Numbered from the stretch's first letter, positions 1 through 8,794 are shown. The stretch: 16,918 nt of DNA from an uncultured Flavobacteriales bacterium (GCA_937911795.1 CALDPJ010000175.1:1-16918), one strand, 5' to 3'. The notes: generated from the sequence alone by a model not told the origin. Numbers and translations are program-made.

Positions 1-1996
1 AGGGAATGATATCAAAACCATCAATTAATTTACTCGGTTGCAACACCTCGTCAAGCGAATGTTCGTTGCTCAGATAGGTGCTGATCCCCTTGTCGTTGGT
101 GAGCTGAAAATCATCGATAATTTTAGGTTTCCGCAAATCAAGTCCGAGTAATACTGTCCGTTTTCCACTCAATGCCAGCACCGACGAAAGATTCATAGCC
201 GTAAATGTTTTTCCTTCGGTGCCGATGGAGGAAGTAATCAACAGCACCTTTTTTTCATTCTCAATTCCAAAAAATTTAAGGTTTGTTCGAATGGATCGGT
301 AAGCTTCGGCAATTAATGAATTCGGTTTTTCGGTGATCACGAGGTTCGAATTATTTTTACTCAAACCTACCATTCCCAGTACCGGAATTCCACCTGTGAG
401 ACCGGAGATTGTTTGAATGTCGTGTACTGAATCATCGAACTGTTCGCGGAGATAAATAAATATGACCGGAACTAATAAGCCGATGATTAAGGCAATTGAA
501 TAGGCCTTGCTTTTTACTGGTTTCACAGGACCGGCGCTGGCTCTTGCGGTGTCTACAATTCTGTTGTCGCTTACGGACGAAGCCAGAGAAATAGAAACTT
601 CGGCCTGTTTCTCTAACAGGTAGAGATAAAGACTCTCTTGAATCCGATATTGCCTTTCGATGCCGATTAACTCCCGTTCAGTAGTTGGAATTTCCTCAAT
701 GCGTTGTCGCACACCTGTAAGTTGCTGCTCCAGTTGGTGATTCGCGAGATCCAACGTTCTTTCAATGTTGGTGATGTTCTCAACGATCATCGAACGAGTC
801 AGTTTAATTTCAGCGAGCAATGGTATAAACTGAGGATTTTTTGATGTGCTGCCTACCCCAATTTTCTGTCTTTCAGATTCAAGGGTATGTAATTTTTCGA
901 TCAGGTTATTGAGCAACATATCATTGATGTCGATAGTAGAAGGCGCGAGTTCGGCTATGCTCTCTTCACTGGAAACGTATTCTTTAAGATTTGAAATGAT
1001 GGATTTTTTCGCATTATTCGCAGCGATCTTTTCGTCAATCGAACGTGCCAGTTCAAGTACAACCTGTGATTCGGAGCTGAGGTCGATAATTCCACGACTG
1101 GCTTTGTAGGATTCCCGGGCAGATTCAATTGTTTTGAGATCGATACTTATTTTTTCGAGCTGCTGATCAATAAATACGGAGGTATTGTCTGCCGTTAAAT
1201 TCTTCTGATTTACATCGTTCTGCAGGTAAACAGAAATGAGCGCGTTTAAAAAATCAATCCCCTTTTGCGGTAATTCTTCCAACAACGAAATTTCAACAAT
1301 GGTCGACTGCCCGCTGATCGGAGCGATATTCAACCGGTTTACATAATGGTTCCGAAGCCGCTCGGAGCCATGAATTAAAATCCTGAATTTTCGTTTTTCA
1401 TATTTAGGATCCTGAAAATCGGAATCAGAAAAATTATCGCGTTTCAACACCTGTATTCTTCCGAAAGGAAAGTCCAGTGACTCGTTAAACTTCCCGGTAA
1501 AAACTTCCTGCTTTCCTCCGTCGGTTTCGAACGCCCATTCATAGGTCGACGCATCCAGAACTGTTAGTTGAAAAGGTGTAAAAAAGGCGTAATGATGCGC
1601 GCTGTCTACAACGACTCGAATCGGGCTATCGAGGTAAACTTCGCTGGTTTTAATGTTCCCGATCAGAAAGTAGGAAACATCGACCTCAAGATTTTCCAAT
1701 GCTTTACCCACGAGGCGGTGAGACCGAAGAATTTCGATTTCGTTCTCCAGATTTTTTCCCTGTGAAGCCAAATCCAGATCTTTCAGGATGGCTCTTTCCG
1801 GTGTTGAGGCCTCATCCTTTATCAATAATTTTCCGGAAATATAATAGACAGGGGCTGCATACCAGTTTGCAAACCACGCGACACCCAAAGCAATAAAAAG
1901 GGCAATAACAAAAAGGTACCAATAACGAAGATACTTTAGCAGAAACTGCTTCAGATCGAACTCCTTTTCCTCGATATTACTCTCCTTCACAGTCAT
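1..1996 (-). CDS. Wzc/GumC-like polysaccharide co-polymerase with tyrosine-kinase domain (3' end cut)
   Basis: Inner-membrane protein controlling chain length and export of a surface polysaccharide, with a cytoplasmic BY-kinase ATPase domain. The frame is open from the ATG at 1996 to the window edge, about 665 residues, and the C-terminus (with any tyrosine cluster) is missing. Visible parts: a first membrane segment near residues 20-43 (YWYLFVIALFIALGVAW), a Wzz-type periplasmic region after it, long coiled-coil stretches, a GNVR-like segment (SDNRIVDTARASAGPVKP) just before a second membrane segment near 498-517, the EAYRSIRTN motif, a Walker A loop near 588-597 (TSSIGTEGKT) and Walker A' near 615-625 (VLLGLDLRKPK). 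Walker B lies beyond the edge. The start lies 9 nt after the stop of the upstream OmpA-family gene, so the two are probably co-transcribed. Family assignment is firm; the polysaccharide made is unknown. Confidence 0.93.
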   Translation of the reverse strand, partial: MTVKESNIEEKEFDLKQFLLKYLRYWYLFVIALFIALGVAWFANWYAAPVYYISGKLLIKDEASTPERAILKDLDLASQGKNLENEIEILRSHRLVGKALENLEVDVSYFLIGNIKTSEVYLDSPIRVVVDSAHHYAFFTPFQLTVLDASTYEWAFETDGGKQEVFTGKFNESLDFPFGRIQVLKRDNFSDSDFQDPKYEKRKFRILIHGSERLRNHYVNRLNIAPISGQSTIVEISLLEELPQKGIDFLNALISVYLQNDVNQKNLTADNTSVFIDQQLEKISIDLKTIESARESYKASRGIIDLSSESQVVLELARSIDEKIAANNAKKSIISNLKEYVSSEESIAELAPSTIDINDMLLNNLIEKLHTLESERQKIGVGSTSKNPQFIPLLAEIKLTRSMIVENITNIERTLDLANHQLEQQLTGVRQRIEEIPTTERELIGIERQYRIQESLYLYLLEKQAEVSISLASSVSDNRIVDTARASAGPVKPVKSKAYSIALIIGLLVPVIFIYLREQFDDSVHDIQTISGLTGGIPVLGMVGLSKNNSNLVITEKPNSLIAEAYRSIRTNLKFFGIENEKKVLLITSSIGTEGKTFTAMNLSSVLALSGKRTVLLGLDLRKPKIIDDFQLTNDKGISTYLSNEHSLDEVLQPSKLIDGFDIIP

Positions 1997-2005
1997 TCGT
2001 CTGAT

Positions 2006-3238
2006 TTATTCGGTAGATATAATTTTTATTTCTACCCGCATATTTTGCCGGTGTTCATCAGGTGTTTGCGCGTTCTCAACAACCTTTTCGCTATCCCCAT
2101 AACCGACAGTGGTCACCCTGTTTTTATCAATTCCATGATCGACAAGATAATTTTTGACAGCTTCGGCTCTCATTTCTGACAATTTCAGGGCACTGCCTTT
2201 AAAATTCCACGCTTTTCCATGGTTTCTGAAGAAGCGATCGGGCCGAATGTTTTTAGTATTTCCGGATGTATGACCTCCTACTTCTATTTTGAGATCGGAA
2301 TGCTCTGTCATTAATTCCAACAATTCTTTAAGCTGGGTTTCGGATCCATCCCGAAATGCATAGGTGTTGTTGTGGAAAAAAACCTGCTTCAAACTCAGCT
2401 TGTTGCCAACCGCCAGATCCATTTCTGCCAGATGGGACTCAGTGAACCCAAATCCTGGTGAGTTTTTACGGTTCATTCTGGTAAGATCTTCATCAATGAT
2501 TTCAACTTTTTGCTCTTGTTCAGAAACATCTTCTACCGAGGCCACGCTTCCAGTTCCGTGAAATGCCATGGTATCGATCAACGATGGTAAATCGCTATCC
2601 GTTTCAAGAGACAACTGGAGCTGTGTATCCAACTCATGATCCAGTTCGGTCTGTGGATGATCTCTGAAACCGATGGTCGCAAAGTCAAAACACGGTTTGT
2701 TGACAGCGTGAAACCGGATTCTTTCTCCCTGAAACAAAAGTTCCAGACTGTGTCCGCAAAAATCCTCGTTCATTGCCAGCACAGACAGAAAATATTTATT
2801 GTTTGCTTGTAAAGCCACCTGATATTCATTGGCATTCACCTGTCCTGACTCACTTTGTACGATTACATCACTCCGGAACACATGTTCAGCCGCGACATTT
2901 CCGGAAACCAATTGCCGGCAAAAGGCCGAATCGTTGCTCTGATAAAGCATTGTTTTAAAAACATCAGTGGTATCTGAAGCCCATACGGAGTAATGGAGGG
3001 TGTCTGAGGTTGCGGACGAAATCTGATACCAGAACGTATATTGATCTTCGACGAGATAGTTGACTACAGTCACATCCGAAGAATCCAACCGGGCCGTTTT
3101 CGGAAGGGCTGACAAAAACGGAACTTCGATTTTTAAAGCACTGAAACAATCGGACATAAACCGTTCCTGCGCCACCGCTAATTGCGGGACCGACCATATT
3201 AAAGCAATGTTCGCAACAGAAATCAAATATCCTTTCAT
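2006..3238 (-). CDS. OmpA-family envelope protein with altered peptidoglycan-binding loop
   Basis: Secreted envelope protein of 410 residues. The ATG at 3238 is chosen because it gives a clean signal peptide (MKGYLISVANIALIWSVPQLAVAQ); an in-frame ATG at 3289 would add 17 residues ahead of it. The N-terminal half has a beta-rich region (VEDQYTFWYQISSATSDTLHYSVWA) reminiscent of pre-peptidase-type domains, an uncertain call. The last 120 residues are an OmpA-C domain: FRDGSETQLKELLELM, then GGHTSG, then LSEMRAEAVKNYLVDHGI and NMRVEIKI. The Asp that usually follows GHT is Ser325, and about 17 extra residues separate it from the conserved Arg357. The gene ends 9 nt before the Wzc-like gene, so it may couple polysaccharide export to the cell wall (inference). 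Divergent from the OmpA-family gene at 3397. Confidence 0.88.
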   Translation of the reverse strand: MKGYLISVANIALIWSVPQLAVAQERFMSDCFSALKIEVPFLSALPKTARLDSSDVTVVNYLVEDQYTFWYQISSATSDTLHYSVWASDTTDVFKTMLYQSNDSAFCRQLVSGNVAAEHVFRSDVIVQSESGQVNANEYQVALQANNKYFLSVLAMNEDFCGHSLELLFQGERIRFHAVNKPCFDFATIGFRDHPQTELDHELDTQLQLSLETDSDLPSLIDTMAFHGTGSVASVEDVSEQEQKVEIIDEDLTRMNRKNSPGFGFTESHLAEMDLAVGNKLSLKQVFFHNNTYAFRDGSETQLKELLELMTEHSDLKIEVGGHTSGNTKNIRPDRFFRNHGKAWNFKGSALKLSEMRAEAVKNYLVDHGIDKNRVTTVGYGDSEKVVENAQTPDEHRQNMRVEIKIISTE

Positions 3239-3365
3239 TTTGCCACAAAGTAACCAAATTTTGAAAAGACCTTTAGCTGCAAAAGTCATTCAATGTGCAG
3301 TGGTTATTCACAATGCTCATGGTAAAAAATCAGCGCCCGCAATTCTAAGCGATCGCACAGCCAGA

Positions 3366-3373
3366 TAGCTTTG
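3366..3373 (+). promoter_or_regulatory. Bacteroidota-type -7 box before the OmpA-family gene
   Basis: TAGCTTTG fits the TAnnTTTG consensus exactly and ends 23 nt before the ATG at 3397. No good TTTG -33 box is visible at the usual spacing. The 158-nt gap 3239-3396 separates divergent genes and must hold promoters for both; on the minus side only an imperfect box (TTACTTTG, just before 3238) is visible. Confidence 0.45.
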
Positions 3374-3396
3374 TCTGGAAGTTTAAATTCTGTACA

Positions 3397-4590
3397 ATGA
3401 GAGCTTTTTCGCTGTTTGTGTTAACAATTCTTTTTGCATTCCCGGCAGCCAGTCAGGGTTTGCTACAACAGTTTGTGCCCGAGGAGGTATACAACTACGT
3501 TCCGAATCCGGGTTTCGAATCAACTTTAAAAACTCCTTGTCACTGGAATCAAAAGGGCATTTCGTACATGGACGAGTGCTTCAAAGACTGGACAAGTCCT
3601 ACCGAAACCACTCCTGATTTACTTTCGATGCGTATGGCACCGGATTGCTGGGCGCATCCAAAGAAACACAGCCCCATCCGTCAAACGCCCCGGTCAGGCG
3701 ATCACATGATGGGTATGAAAGTTCAGGGAACTGGTGGCACGCCCACTTTCTGGCACGAATACCTGATGATTGAACTGGACAGCACGATTTATGCCGGTCA
3801 GAATTATTACGCCGAAGTTTGGGTGCTCCGATCGGAACGTTCGGCCAGGGCCAGCAACAACATCGGAATGCTTTTTTCGGATACCGTTGTGAGAACAAAC
3901 AATCGGCTGCCGTTGTATTTCACTCCTCAGGTGAATGCCGAAAAGCCGGTAGAAACACGTGGGTCACGGTGGAAAAAAATCAGCGGTGTTTTTCGCGCCG
4001 AAACCGATATGCATTACCTCATCATCGGCAATTTTTATCCGGACGAACAAACAGAAATTATAAAATATCCCGAAGGCGAACGCGGTTCCTATTATTATGT
4101 TGACGATATTCTGGTGCGCGATGCGAATCCCGGAGAACGGTTGAGTGATCCCCCTAAGCAATGCATTCCACCGGCACCCAAACAGAAAATCGTGGAAAAG
4201 GCATCTACCATTGAAGCACCGCTTACCACTTTTGAATTTGAAGTGGGTGATATCCTGGAGCTGAGAAACATCTTCTTTGAATTTGACAAAGCCGAGTTAC
4301 TACCCGAATCGAAAGAAGAGCTGGGAATGCTTGTAGATCTGTTGTACGACCATCCGCACATGGAAGTAGAAATCAGTGGCCATACCGATAATGTCGGATC
4401 TGAAGGATACAACCAAAAACTTTCGGAAGCCCGCGCCAAAGCCGTAGCCGATTATCTGATCGAACATAAAACCGATAAAGATCGGGTGAGTTATAAAGGC
4501 TATGGCCTGAGTAAACCGCTTGCTTCAAATGACTCGGAAGATGGTCGCAAACAAAACCGAAGGGTGGAGTTTAAAGTGATTAAGAATTAA
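3397..4590 (+). CDS. OmpA-family protein with N-terminal jelly-roll-like domain
   Basis: Secreted, cell-wall-anchored envelope protein of 397 residues. A signal peptide (MRAFSLFVLTILFAFPAASQ) is followed by a region opening with NYVPNPGFES and closing with YYYVDDILVRD, the pattern of Bacteroidota carbohydrate-binding-like jelly-roll domains that often sit in front of OmpA domains. A Pro-rich linker near 250-270 leads to the OmpA-C domain from about 289 (LRNIFFEFDKAELLPES). The peptidoglycan-contact residues are both present: Asp331 in GHTDNVG and Arg346 in LSEARAKAV, 15 residues apart as in E. coli OmpA. NRRVEFKV closes the domain. The stop codon overlaps the stop of the convergent WG-repeat gene by 4 bases (TTAA). 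The ligand of the N-terminal domain is unknown. Confidence 0.92.
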   Translation: MRAFSLFVLTILFAFPAASQGLLQQFVPEEVYNYVPNPGFESTLKTPCHWNQKGISYMDECFKDWTSPTETTPDLLSMRMAPDCWAHPKKHSPIRQTPRSGDHMMGMKVQGTGGTPTFWHEYLMIELDSTIYAGQNYYAEVWVLRSERSARASNNIGMLFSDTVVRTNNRLPLYFTPQVNAEKPVETRGSRWKKISGVFRAETDMHYLIIGNFYPDEQTEIIKYPEGERGSYYYVDDILVRDANPGERLSDPPKQCIPPAPKQKIVEKASTIEAPLTTFEFEVGDILELRNIFFEFDKAELLPESKEELGMLVDLLYDHPHMEVEISGHTDNVGSEGYNQKLSEARAKAVADYLIEHKTDKDRVSYKGYGLSKPLASNDSEDGRKQNRRVEFKVIKN

Positions 4591-6692
4591 TCCTGTCGCC
4601 AGATCCAGCGATTACGGGAAAGGTGGTAATACCCAAAGCCATCCTCTTTTTCTACCTTCAGCACCTTATCGTCAAGGCGTTCGATTATTTCGTATTCGAA
4701 TGGCAACAATGTATCTCCGCTGAATGAAAGAAGCCCCCAGTAACCCTCTGACTTGGCTGAATAATAAACTGTATCTATCAGTTCCAGCAGATGGAATTTC
4801 GCGGGGACCTTAAACTTTCCGGTTGTGTCTATCACGCCATATTTTTCGTCTTTTTTAATCACGGCCATATGCTGTTCAAAATCGGAAGCAAAATCAAATT
4901 TATAGCCGATCAGAAGACTGTTCTGGTCATTGACATATCCCCAGTGACGGCTTTTTTTCACAGCAATTCTATCACCGGTCCAATCACCAATGGCATCGAA
5001 CATGGCTGGTAATATTTTAGCACCGCTGGTATCGATTAATCCATACTTTCCCTTTTGATACACCACGGTTCTTCCCTCTTTAAACCGAACATCCTTGATA
5101 TTTCTACTGTCTATATTGTATAGAAATTCAATGGCCACAGCGCCCGTGTCATTCAAAAAACCCATGCGTTGTTTTTGTACAGCTACTACGAGTCCTTCAT
5201 TTAAAACCCCGATATTCTCGTATTCGAAAGGTACCACAAGTTCTCCGGCAGTATTGTACATACCGTATAACTCATCCTCCTTGGCTCTTGCACCGCCATT
5301 CTCAAACTCATCTATGTATTCATGCACAACGGGGACAATTTCGGTTCCGTTTTCATTGATAATTCCATACCGGTCATTTCGGGATACCTTGGCAAAACCG
5401 TTTTTAAAGGAGGTTCCGAAATCGTATTTAAAATCGATGATGGTTCGGCCCCTGGTATCGATGTATCCCACCAGATCATCAATTACGGCATAAGTCAGAT
5501 TTCCCGTAAAATCCCCTATTTCGTCAAATTCGAATGGAATGCGGATTTTACCGGTTCGGTCTACAGCGCCGTATTTACCTTTTAATTCTACTACGGCCAG
5601 ACCATTGAGAAAGAGCTCGGAACTTTCATAGCGACACGGAACGGCTTCGGTTCCCTGCTTATCAATAAATCCAACCAATCCCTTTTTCCCGACCATTGCG
5701 AGGCCTTCGCTGAAAGGCTCTACCCATTCATATTGCGGTGAAATGGCTATTTCTCCATGTTCATTAACGAATCCCCACTTGCCATTCAATTCAATTGGAT
5801 AAAAATTTGTGACAGTAAGATTAAAAGTTTTCTGAATCTCTGCGAGGTGTGGATAGTCAGGGAAATCCAGTGCAAAACGGGCCAGTGTTTCAGGTGTAAT
5901 GCTTCTGACCCGGGCTTTATAAATTCGTTTCCAGGCTTCGTCGACATTCGGATTTTCCGGAAAGGACTTTATGAAATTATGCAATTCAGTCACCGAATTA
6001 TTGGGTGTGCTCAGCTCAAATATTTTATCCAGTGCATCTTTCTGATAGGGGCTATTCGGATAAGATTCCGCAAAAGCCAGGAACGAATCAATCCGCTGAT
6101 CACGGGTCATATAATGATAAAAGGATTCATCGTATAGTTTTTTGGCTTCGGGAATTTGCTGTGCTTCGGGATAGCTTTTGATAAATAAATCATATGCCTC
6201 GGGAAGATTTAGAATTTTGGCCTCTTCAAAAGCCAATGCATTGCGCAATTGTTCGGCTTCTGCTAATTGAGATGCGTGCTCGTGCATCCGGATAAACCGG
6301 TTGTATTCTGCCACCGTATGAATTTTTTTCGTGCGCTCAAATGCAAGAGAATCGACAAAACGCAGCTGAACGTGAAGTAGGGAGTCGGTAATGCCAAGGG
6401 AAGCATAAAATCCTATCAACTTCTGATCCTCCGCAGGAAAATGAGCAATTGCATTTTTAGAATGGATCAGTGCCGAATCCAGCTGATGGAACGGATTGTC
6501 GTTGCGACTGTATATTATGCTGAGTCCATACGATGCACCGGAAGGATATTTTTTCAGTGATCGCTCGAATAGGTTTTTGGCCTCAAAGTAGTTGTATATC
6601 TCCAGTGCTTCGAATCCTTTTTTGAGCCTTCCCTTAGAAAAGCCGAAAGCCAGGAACACCAGAGACAGAATTAAAACAGCACTGCGTTTCAT
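4587..6692 (-). CDS. Secreted TPR-like and WG-repeat protein
   Basis: A 701-residue exported protein. A signal peptide (MKRSAVLILSLVFLAFGFSKG) is followed by about 280 mostly helical residues in which a YP/FP motif recurs (FIKSYPEAQ, FAESYPNSP, FIKSFPENP, FALDFPDYP), suggesting tetratricopeptide-like repeats. From about residue 305 to the end there are eleven to twelve WG repeats of some 30-35 residues, each built like KWGFVNEHGEIAISPQYE: an aromatic-Gly pair, D/N-x-x-G, a P-x-x-(F/Y) strand and a following turn with G. The WG family is common in Bacteroidota and is thought to mediate binding; no enzymatic role is known to me. It is a separate unit from the upstream gene, which ends at its own terminator, and its 3' end overlaps the convergent OmpA-family gene by 4 bases. 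Substrate unknown. Confidence 0.93.
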   Translation of the reverse strand: MKRSAVLILSLVFLAFGFSKGRLKKGFEALEIYNYFEAKNLFERSLKKYPSGASYGLSIIYSRNDNPFHQLDSALIHSKNAIAHFPAEDQKLIGFYASLGITDSLLHVQLRFVDSLAFERTKKIHTVAEYNRFIRMHEHASQLAEAEQLRNALAFEEAKILNLPEAYDLFIKSYPEAQQIPEAKKLYDESFYHYMTRDQRIDSFLAFAESYPNSPYQKDALDKIFELSTPNNSVTELHNFIKSFPENPNVDEAWKRIYKARVRSITPETLARFALDFPDYPHLAEIQKTFNLTVTNFYPIELNGKWGFVNEHGEIAISPQYEWVEPFSEGLAMVGKKGLVGFIDKQGTEAVPCRYESSELFLNGLAVVELKGKYGAVDRTGKIRIPFEFDEIGDFTGNLTYAVIDDLVGYIDTRGRTIIDFKYDFGTSFKNGFAKVSRNDRYGIINENGTEIVPVVHEYIDEFENGGARAKEDELYGMYNTAGELVVPFEYENIGVLNEGLVVAVQKQRMGFLNDTGAVAIEFLYNIDSRNIKDVRFKEGRTVVYQKGKYGLIDTSGAKILPAMFDAIGDWTGDRIAVKKSRHWGYVNDQNSLLIGYKFDFASDFEQHMAVIKKDEKYGVIDTTGKFKVPAKFHLLELIDTVYYSAKSEGYWGLLSFSGDTLLPFEYEIIERLDDKVLKVEKEDGFGYYHLSRNRWIWRQD

Positions 6693-6747
6693 ACCGTTAA
6701 AAATAGTTTTTCCTGATCAAGAATCATTCAGATACAGATATGTACAA

Positions 6748-6772
6748 AAAAAGGGATCTGAGATCCCTTTTT
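6748..6772 (-). terminator. Rho-independent terminator of the 6794-7561 gene
   Basis: Perfect hairpin GGGATC / GATCCC (6753-6758 with 6762-6767) with a 3-nt TGA loop, flanked by an A-run on the left and a T-run on the right that extend the stem. Read on the minus strand it is followed by seven T. It lies 22 nt beyond the stop of the minus-strand gene ending at 6794. The symmetric flanks would let it act in both directions. Confidence 0.9.
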
Positions 6773-6793
6773 AAGTGTTTTGATATCCGACGT

Positions 6794-7561
6794 TTAATTC
6801 TGAATCTCTTCATACGAAAGACGAAATTCATTGTCATCCTTAAAATATGGATGTCCCAGGTTCATTGTCACACGGGCAGAGTCCACCATTCCTTCATCCT
6901 TCAGATAATTTGAATAGTGTATCATTCCGAATTTCAGCATCTCCTGTTGATCGGGAGACATATCTTCGAAATCAATGTCAGTTAACTTTGGCCCAAGTTC
7001 GCGCATTAACAGATCAGCTTCTCCACGGCGATTGATTTTATACAGCACCGCGCTATACATCATCACGGAGCCCACATCATTTGGATCTATATCCACAAGA
7101 TATTTATATATCCTTGCCGCCTGACTCATTCCTCGAACATCGTTGTCGGCCATAAACAAATCGGCTTCGCGCATGGCTTCCGATCGCAATTCATCCAAAT
7201 AATCACGATGCTCCCTGAAATACTCGTTTTCCTTATCCTTTTTACTGAACTTGGAAGCATATTTCAGTGCATCGCGAAATGCTTTCGGATAATCTTCTGC
7301 CAATTCTTCATTTTTGCTTATTTCAAAATAAGCCATAGAAATATACAGATATGGTCGCGGGTCCCGTCTGGTATCCGAATCATCGGTATATTTTTCTGCC
7401 TTGCTGATCAGTTTCTCATAATTTCCGTCCACATATAATATCAGCAACTCTTTATATTCAACATCATCCGCGCCCTGAGCGGTTAAATTAGGTGCTATAA
7501 GAGCCAGCACCAGCATCATAAATAAAGTTTTGTACAACATTGTAAAAGTTTTTTTCGCCAT
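6794..7561 (-). CDS. Secreted TPR-like protein of unknown function
   Basis: About 255 residues, exported. The ATG at 7561 gives MAKKTFTMLYKTLFMMLVLALIAPNLTAQG, a standard signal peptide; an in-frame ATG at 7582 would add seven residues. The mature part is helical and charged, with segments that look like tetratricopeptide repeats (YKELLILYVDGNYEKLISKA; AARIYKYLVDIDPNDVGSVM; YSAVLYKINRRGEADLLM). It has no catalytic motif I recognise and no further membrane segment. It is transcribed away from trmD and ends at a strong terminator, so it is probably monocistronic. TPR-like is a judgement from sequence pattern; a periplasmic or outer-surface scaffold role is inference. Confidence 0.85.
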   Translation of the reverse strand: MAKKTFTMLYKTLFMMLVLALIAPNLTAQGADDVEYKELLILYVDGNYEKLISKAEKYTDDSDTRRDPRPYLYISMAYFEISKNEELAEDYPKAFRDALKYASKFSKKDKENEYFREHRDYLDELRSEAMREADLFMADNDVRGMSQAARIYKYLVDIDPNDVGSVMMYSAVLYKINRRGEADLLMRELGPKLTDIDFEDMSPDQQEMLKFGMIHYSNYLKDEGMVDSARVTMNLGHPYFKDDNEFRLSYEEIQN

Positions 7562-7589
7562 GGTACAAACCCCATGCCTCATTCAAATC

Positions 7590-7597
7590 CAAATATA
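7590..7597 (-). promoter_or_regulatory. -7 box of the 6794-7561 gene
   Basis: On the minus strand TATATTTG fits TAnnTTTG exactly. A TTTA about 20 nt upstream could serve as an imperfect -33 box. It lies 28 nt before the chosen ATG (7561), which supports that start over the one at 7582, which would lie almost on the transcription start. Confidence 0.5.
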
Positions 7598-7637
7598 AGA
7601 AGGATTTCCAGATGCAATAAACTGTTCACGACTTTCC

Positions 7638-7645
7638 TAATTTTG
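7638..7645 (+). promoter_or_regulatory. -7 box before trmD
   Basis: TAATTTTG fits TAnnTTTG exactly and ends 7 nt before the trmD ATG, implying a leaderless or nearly leaderless mRNA. There is no clear -33 TTTG. The divergent box for the neighbouring gene lies 40 nt away. Confidence 0.45.
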
Positions 7646-7652
7646 CAGCACC

Positions 7653-8339
7653 ATGAGGATAGATATTATAACTGCTTTGCCCGCACTGCTCGATAGCTGG
7701 CTCAACGACAGTATAATGAAAAGAGCTCAGCAGAAAGGTGTTGTACAGATTAACGTTCACAACCTGCGGGATTACAGCACCAACAAGCAAAAACAAATCG
7801 ACGACTATGCCTTCGGCGGCGGCGCCGGTATGGTGTTGGGCATAGAACCGATTGCCCGTTGCATCGATTCACTTTCTGAGAAAAACGTGTACGATGAAGT
7901 CATTTATATGGCTCCCGATGGCGACCGCCTAACCCAATCTATGGCCAATGAAATTTCGGTTAAAGAAAATCTGATTCTGCTTTGCGGACATTACAAAGGA
8001 GTTGATGAACGGGTACGAGAACATCTGGTTACCCGCGAAATTTCCATCGGAGATTATGTATTGTCAGGTGGAGAACTGGCTGCAGCAGTGGTTGTCGATT
8101 GTATTGTACGGTTGATACCGGGGGTATTGAACGACGAAACATCTGCCCTGAGTGATTCTTTTCAGGACGGACTTTTGGCGCCTCCGGTTTATACCAGACC
8201 AGCAGATTACAAAGGGTGGAGTGTTCCGGAAATTCTAACCTCCGGCAACACCAAAGCCATAGAAAAATGGCGTTTGGATAAATCTTTGGAGCGCACCAGG
8301 TTGCGCCGTCCGGATTTACTGGACGAAGGAGAAAATTAA
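7653..8339 (+). CDS. trmD: tRNA (guanine37-N1)-methyltransferase TrmD
   Basis: SPOUT-fold enzyme that methylates N1 of G37, next to the anticodon, using S-adenosylmethionine; this prevents +1 frameshifting. The 228 residues match the family from end to end: MRIDIITALPALL at the start, DDYAFGGGAGMVLG (51-64), the knot segment LCGHYKGVDERV (110-121), REISIGDYVLSGGELAA (128-144), then RLIPGV with Arg153, DSFQDGLL with Asp168 (equivalent of the catalytic Asp169 of E. coli), and YTRPADYKG. The C-terminal helical domain ends RLRRPDLLDE. It is followed by rplS, the usual order in many bacteria, with a 95-nt gap. Length is typical and nothing appears missing. Confidence 0.98.
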   Translation: MRIDIITALPALLDSWLNDSIMKRAQQKGVVQINVHNLRDYSTNKQKQIDDYAFGGGAGMVLGIEPIARCIDSLSEKNVYDEVIYMAPDGDRLTQSMANEISVKENLILLCGHYKGVDERVREHLVTREISIGDYVLSGGELAAAVVVDCIVRLIPGVLNDETSALSDSFQDGLLAPPVYTRPADYKGWSVPEILTSGNTKAIEKWRLDKSLERTRLRRPDLLDEGEN

Positions 8340-8377
8340 AATTTGGATTGCAGCTGGTTTATTGCTGTATTTATTCG

Positions 8378-8385
8378 TAATATTG
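8378..8385 (+). promoter_or_regulatory. Possible -7 box before rplS
   Basis: TAATATTG matches TAnnTTTG at seven of eight positions and lies 49 nt before the rplS start, in the 95-nt gap after trmD. It would allow rplS to be transcribed alone as well as from trmD. No convincing -33 box. Confidence 0.3.
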
Positions 8386-8434
8386 CAGCCCGAAAAATGG
8401 GCCGCGCGAAGCAGCTAATTAAATAATTATAGCA

Positions 8435-8794
8435 ATGGACAGATTGAAAGAAATTGAGAACAGCCTGGTTGAAATGACCGAGTTTCCGAACTTTAAGGCA
8501 GGTGACACGATAAATGTTCACTACAAAATTCGCGAGGGTTCTAAAGAACGTATTCAGCAGTTTCAGGGTGTAGTATTGCAACGACGAGGTACCGGAGTAA
8601 CCGAAACTTTTACTGTTAGAAAAATTTCCGGCGGAACCGGCGTTGAGCGTATCTTCCCGATTGCTTCACCTTTTATCGATAAAATTGAAGTCAACAAGAG
8701 CGGAATCGTTCGAAGAGCAAGAATTTTCTACATGAGAAAACGTACCGGTAAAGCGACTCGTATTAAAGAGCGTCGCGCCAACGTAAAGAAATAA
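8435..8794 (+). CDS. rplS: 50S ribosomal protein L19
   Basis: Structural protein of the large ribosomal subunit, located at the interface with the small subunit. The 119 residues are close to the usual length of about 115 and carry the family signatures: FKAGDTINVHYKIREGSKER, QQFQGVVLQRRGTG, ETFTVRKISGGTGVERIFP, SPFIDKIEVNKSGIVRRARI and FYMRKRTGKA. The C-terminus is basic (RIKERRANVKK). It is preceded by trmD and followed by a terminator 37 nt after the stop. Confidence 0.98.
   Translation: MDRLKEIENSLVEMTEFPNFKAGDTINVHYKIREGSKERIQQFQGVVLQRRGTGVTETFTVRKISGGTGVERIFPIASPFIDKIEVNKSGIVRRARIFYMRKRTGKATRIKERRANVKK

Noticed and set aside
3236..3289. Longer start for the OmpA-family gene at 3289
   Set aside because: It would put 17 residues, partly charged, ahead of a complete signal peptide that starts at 3238.
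3060..3368. Plus-strand open frame over the 5' part of the minus-strand OmpA-family gene
   Set aside because: It is opposite a gene with a good signal peptide and domain; no protein features of its own.
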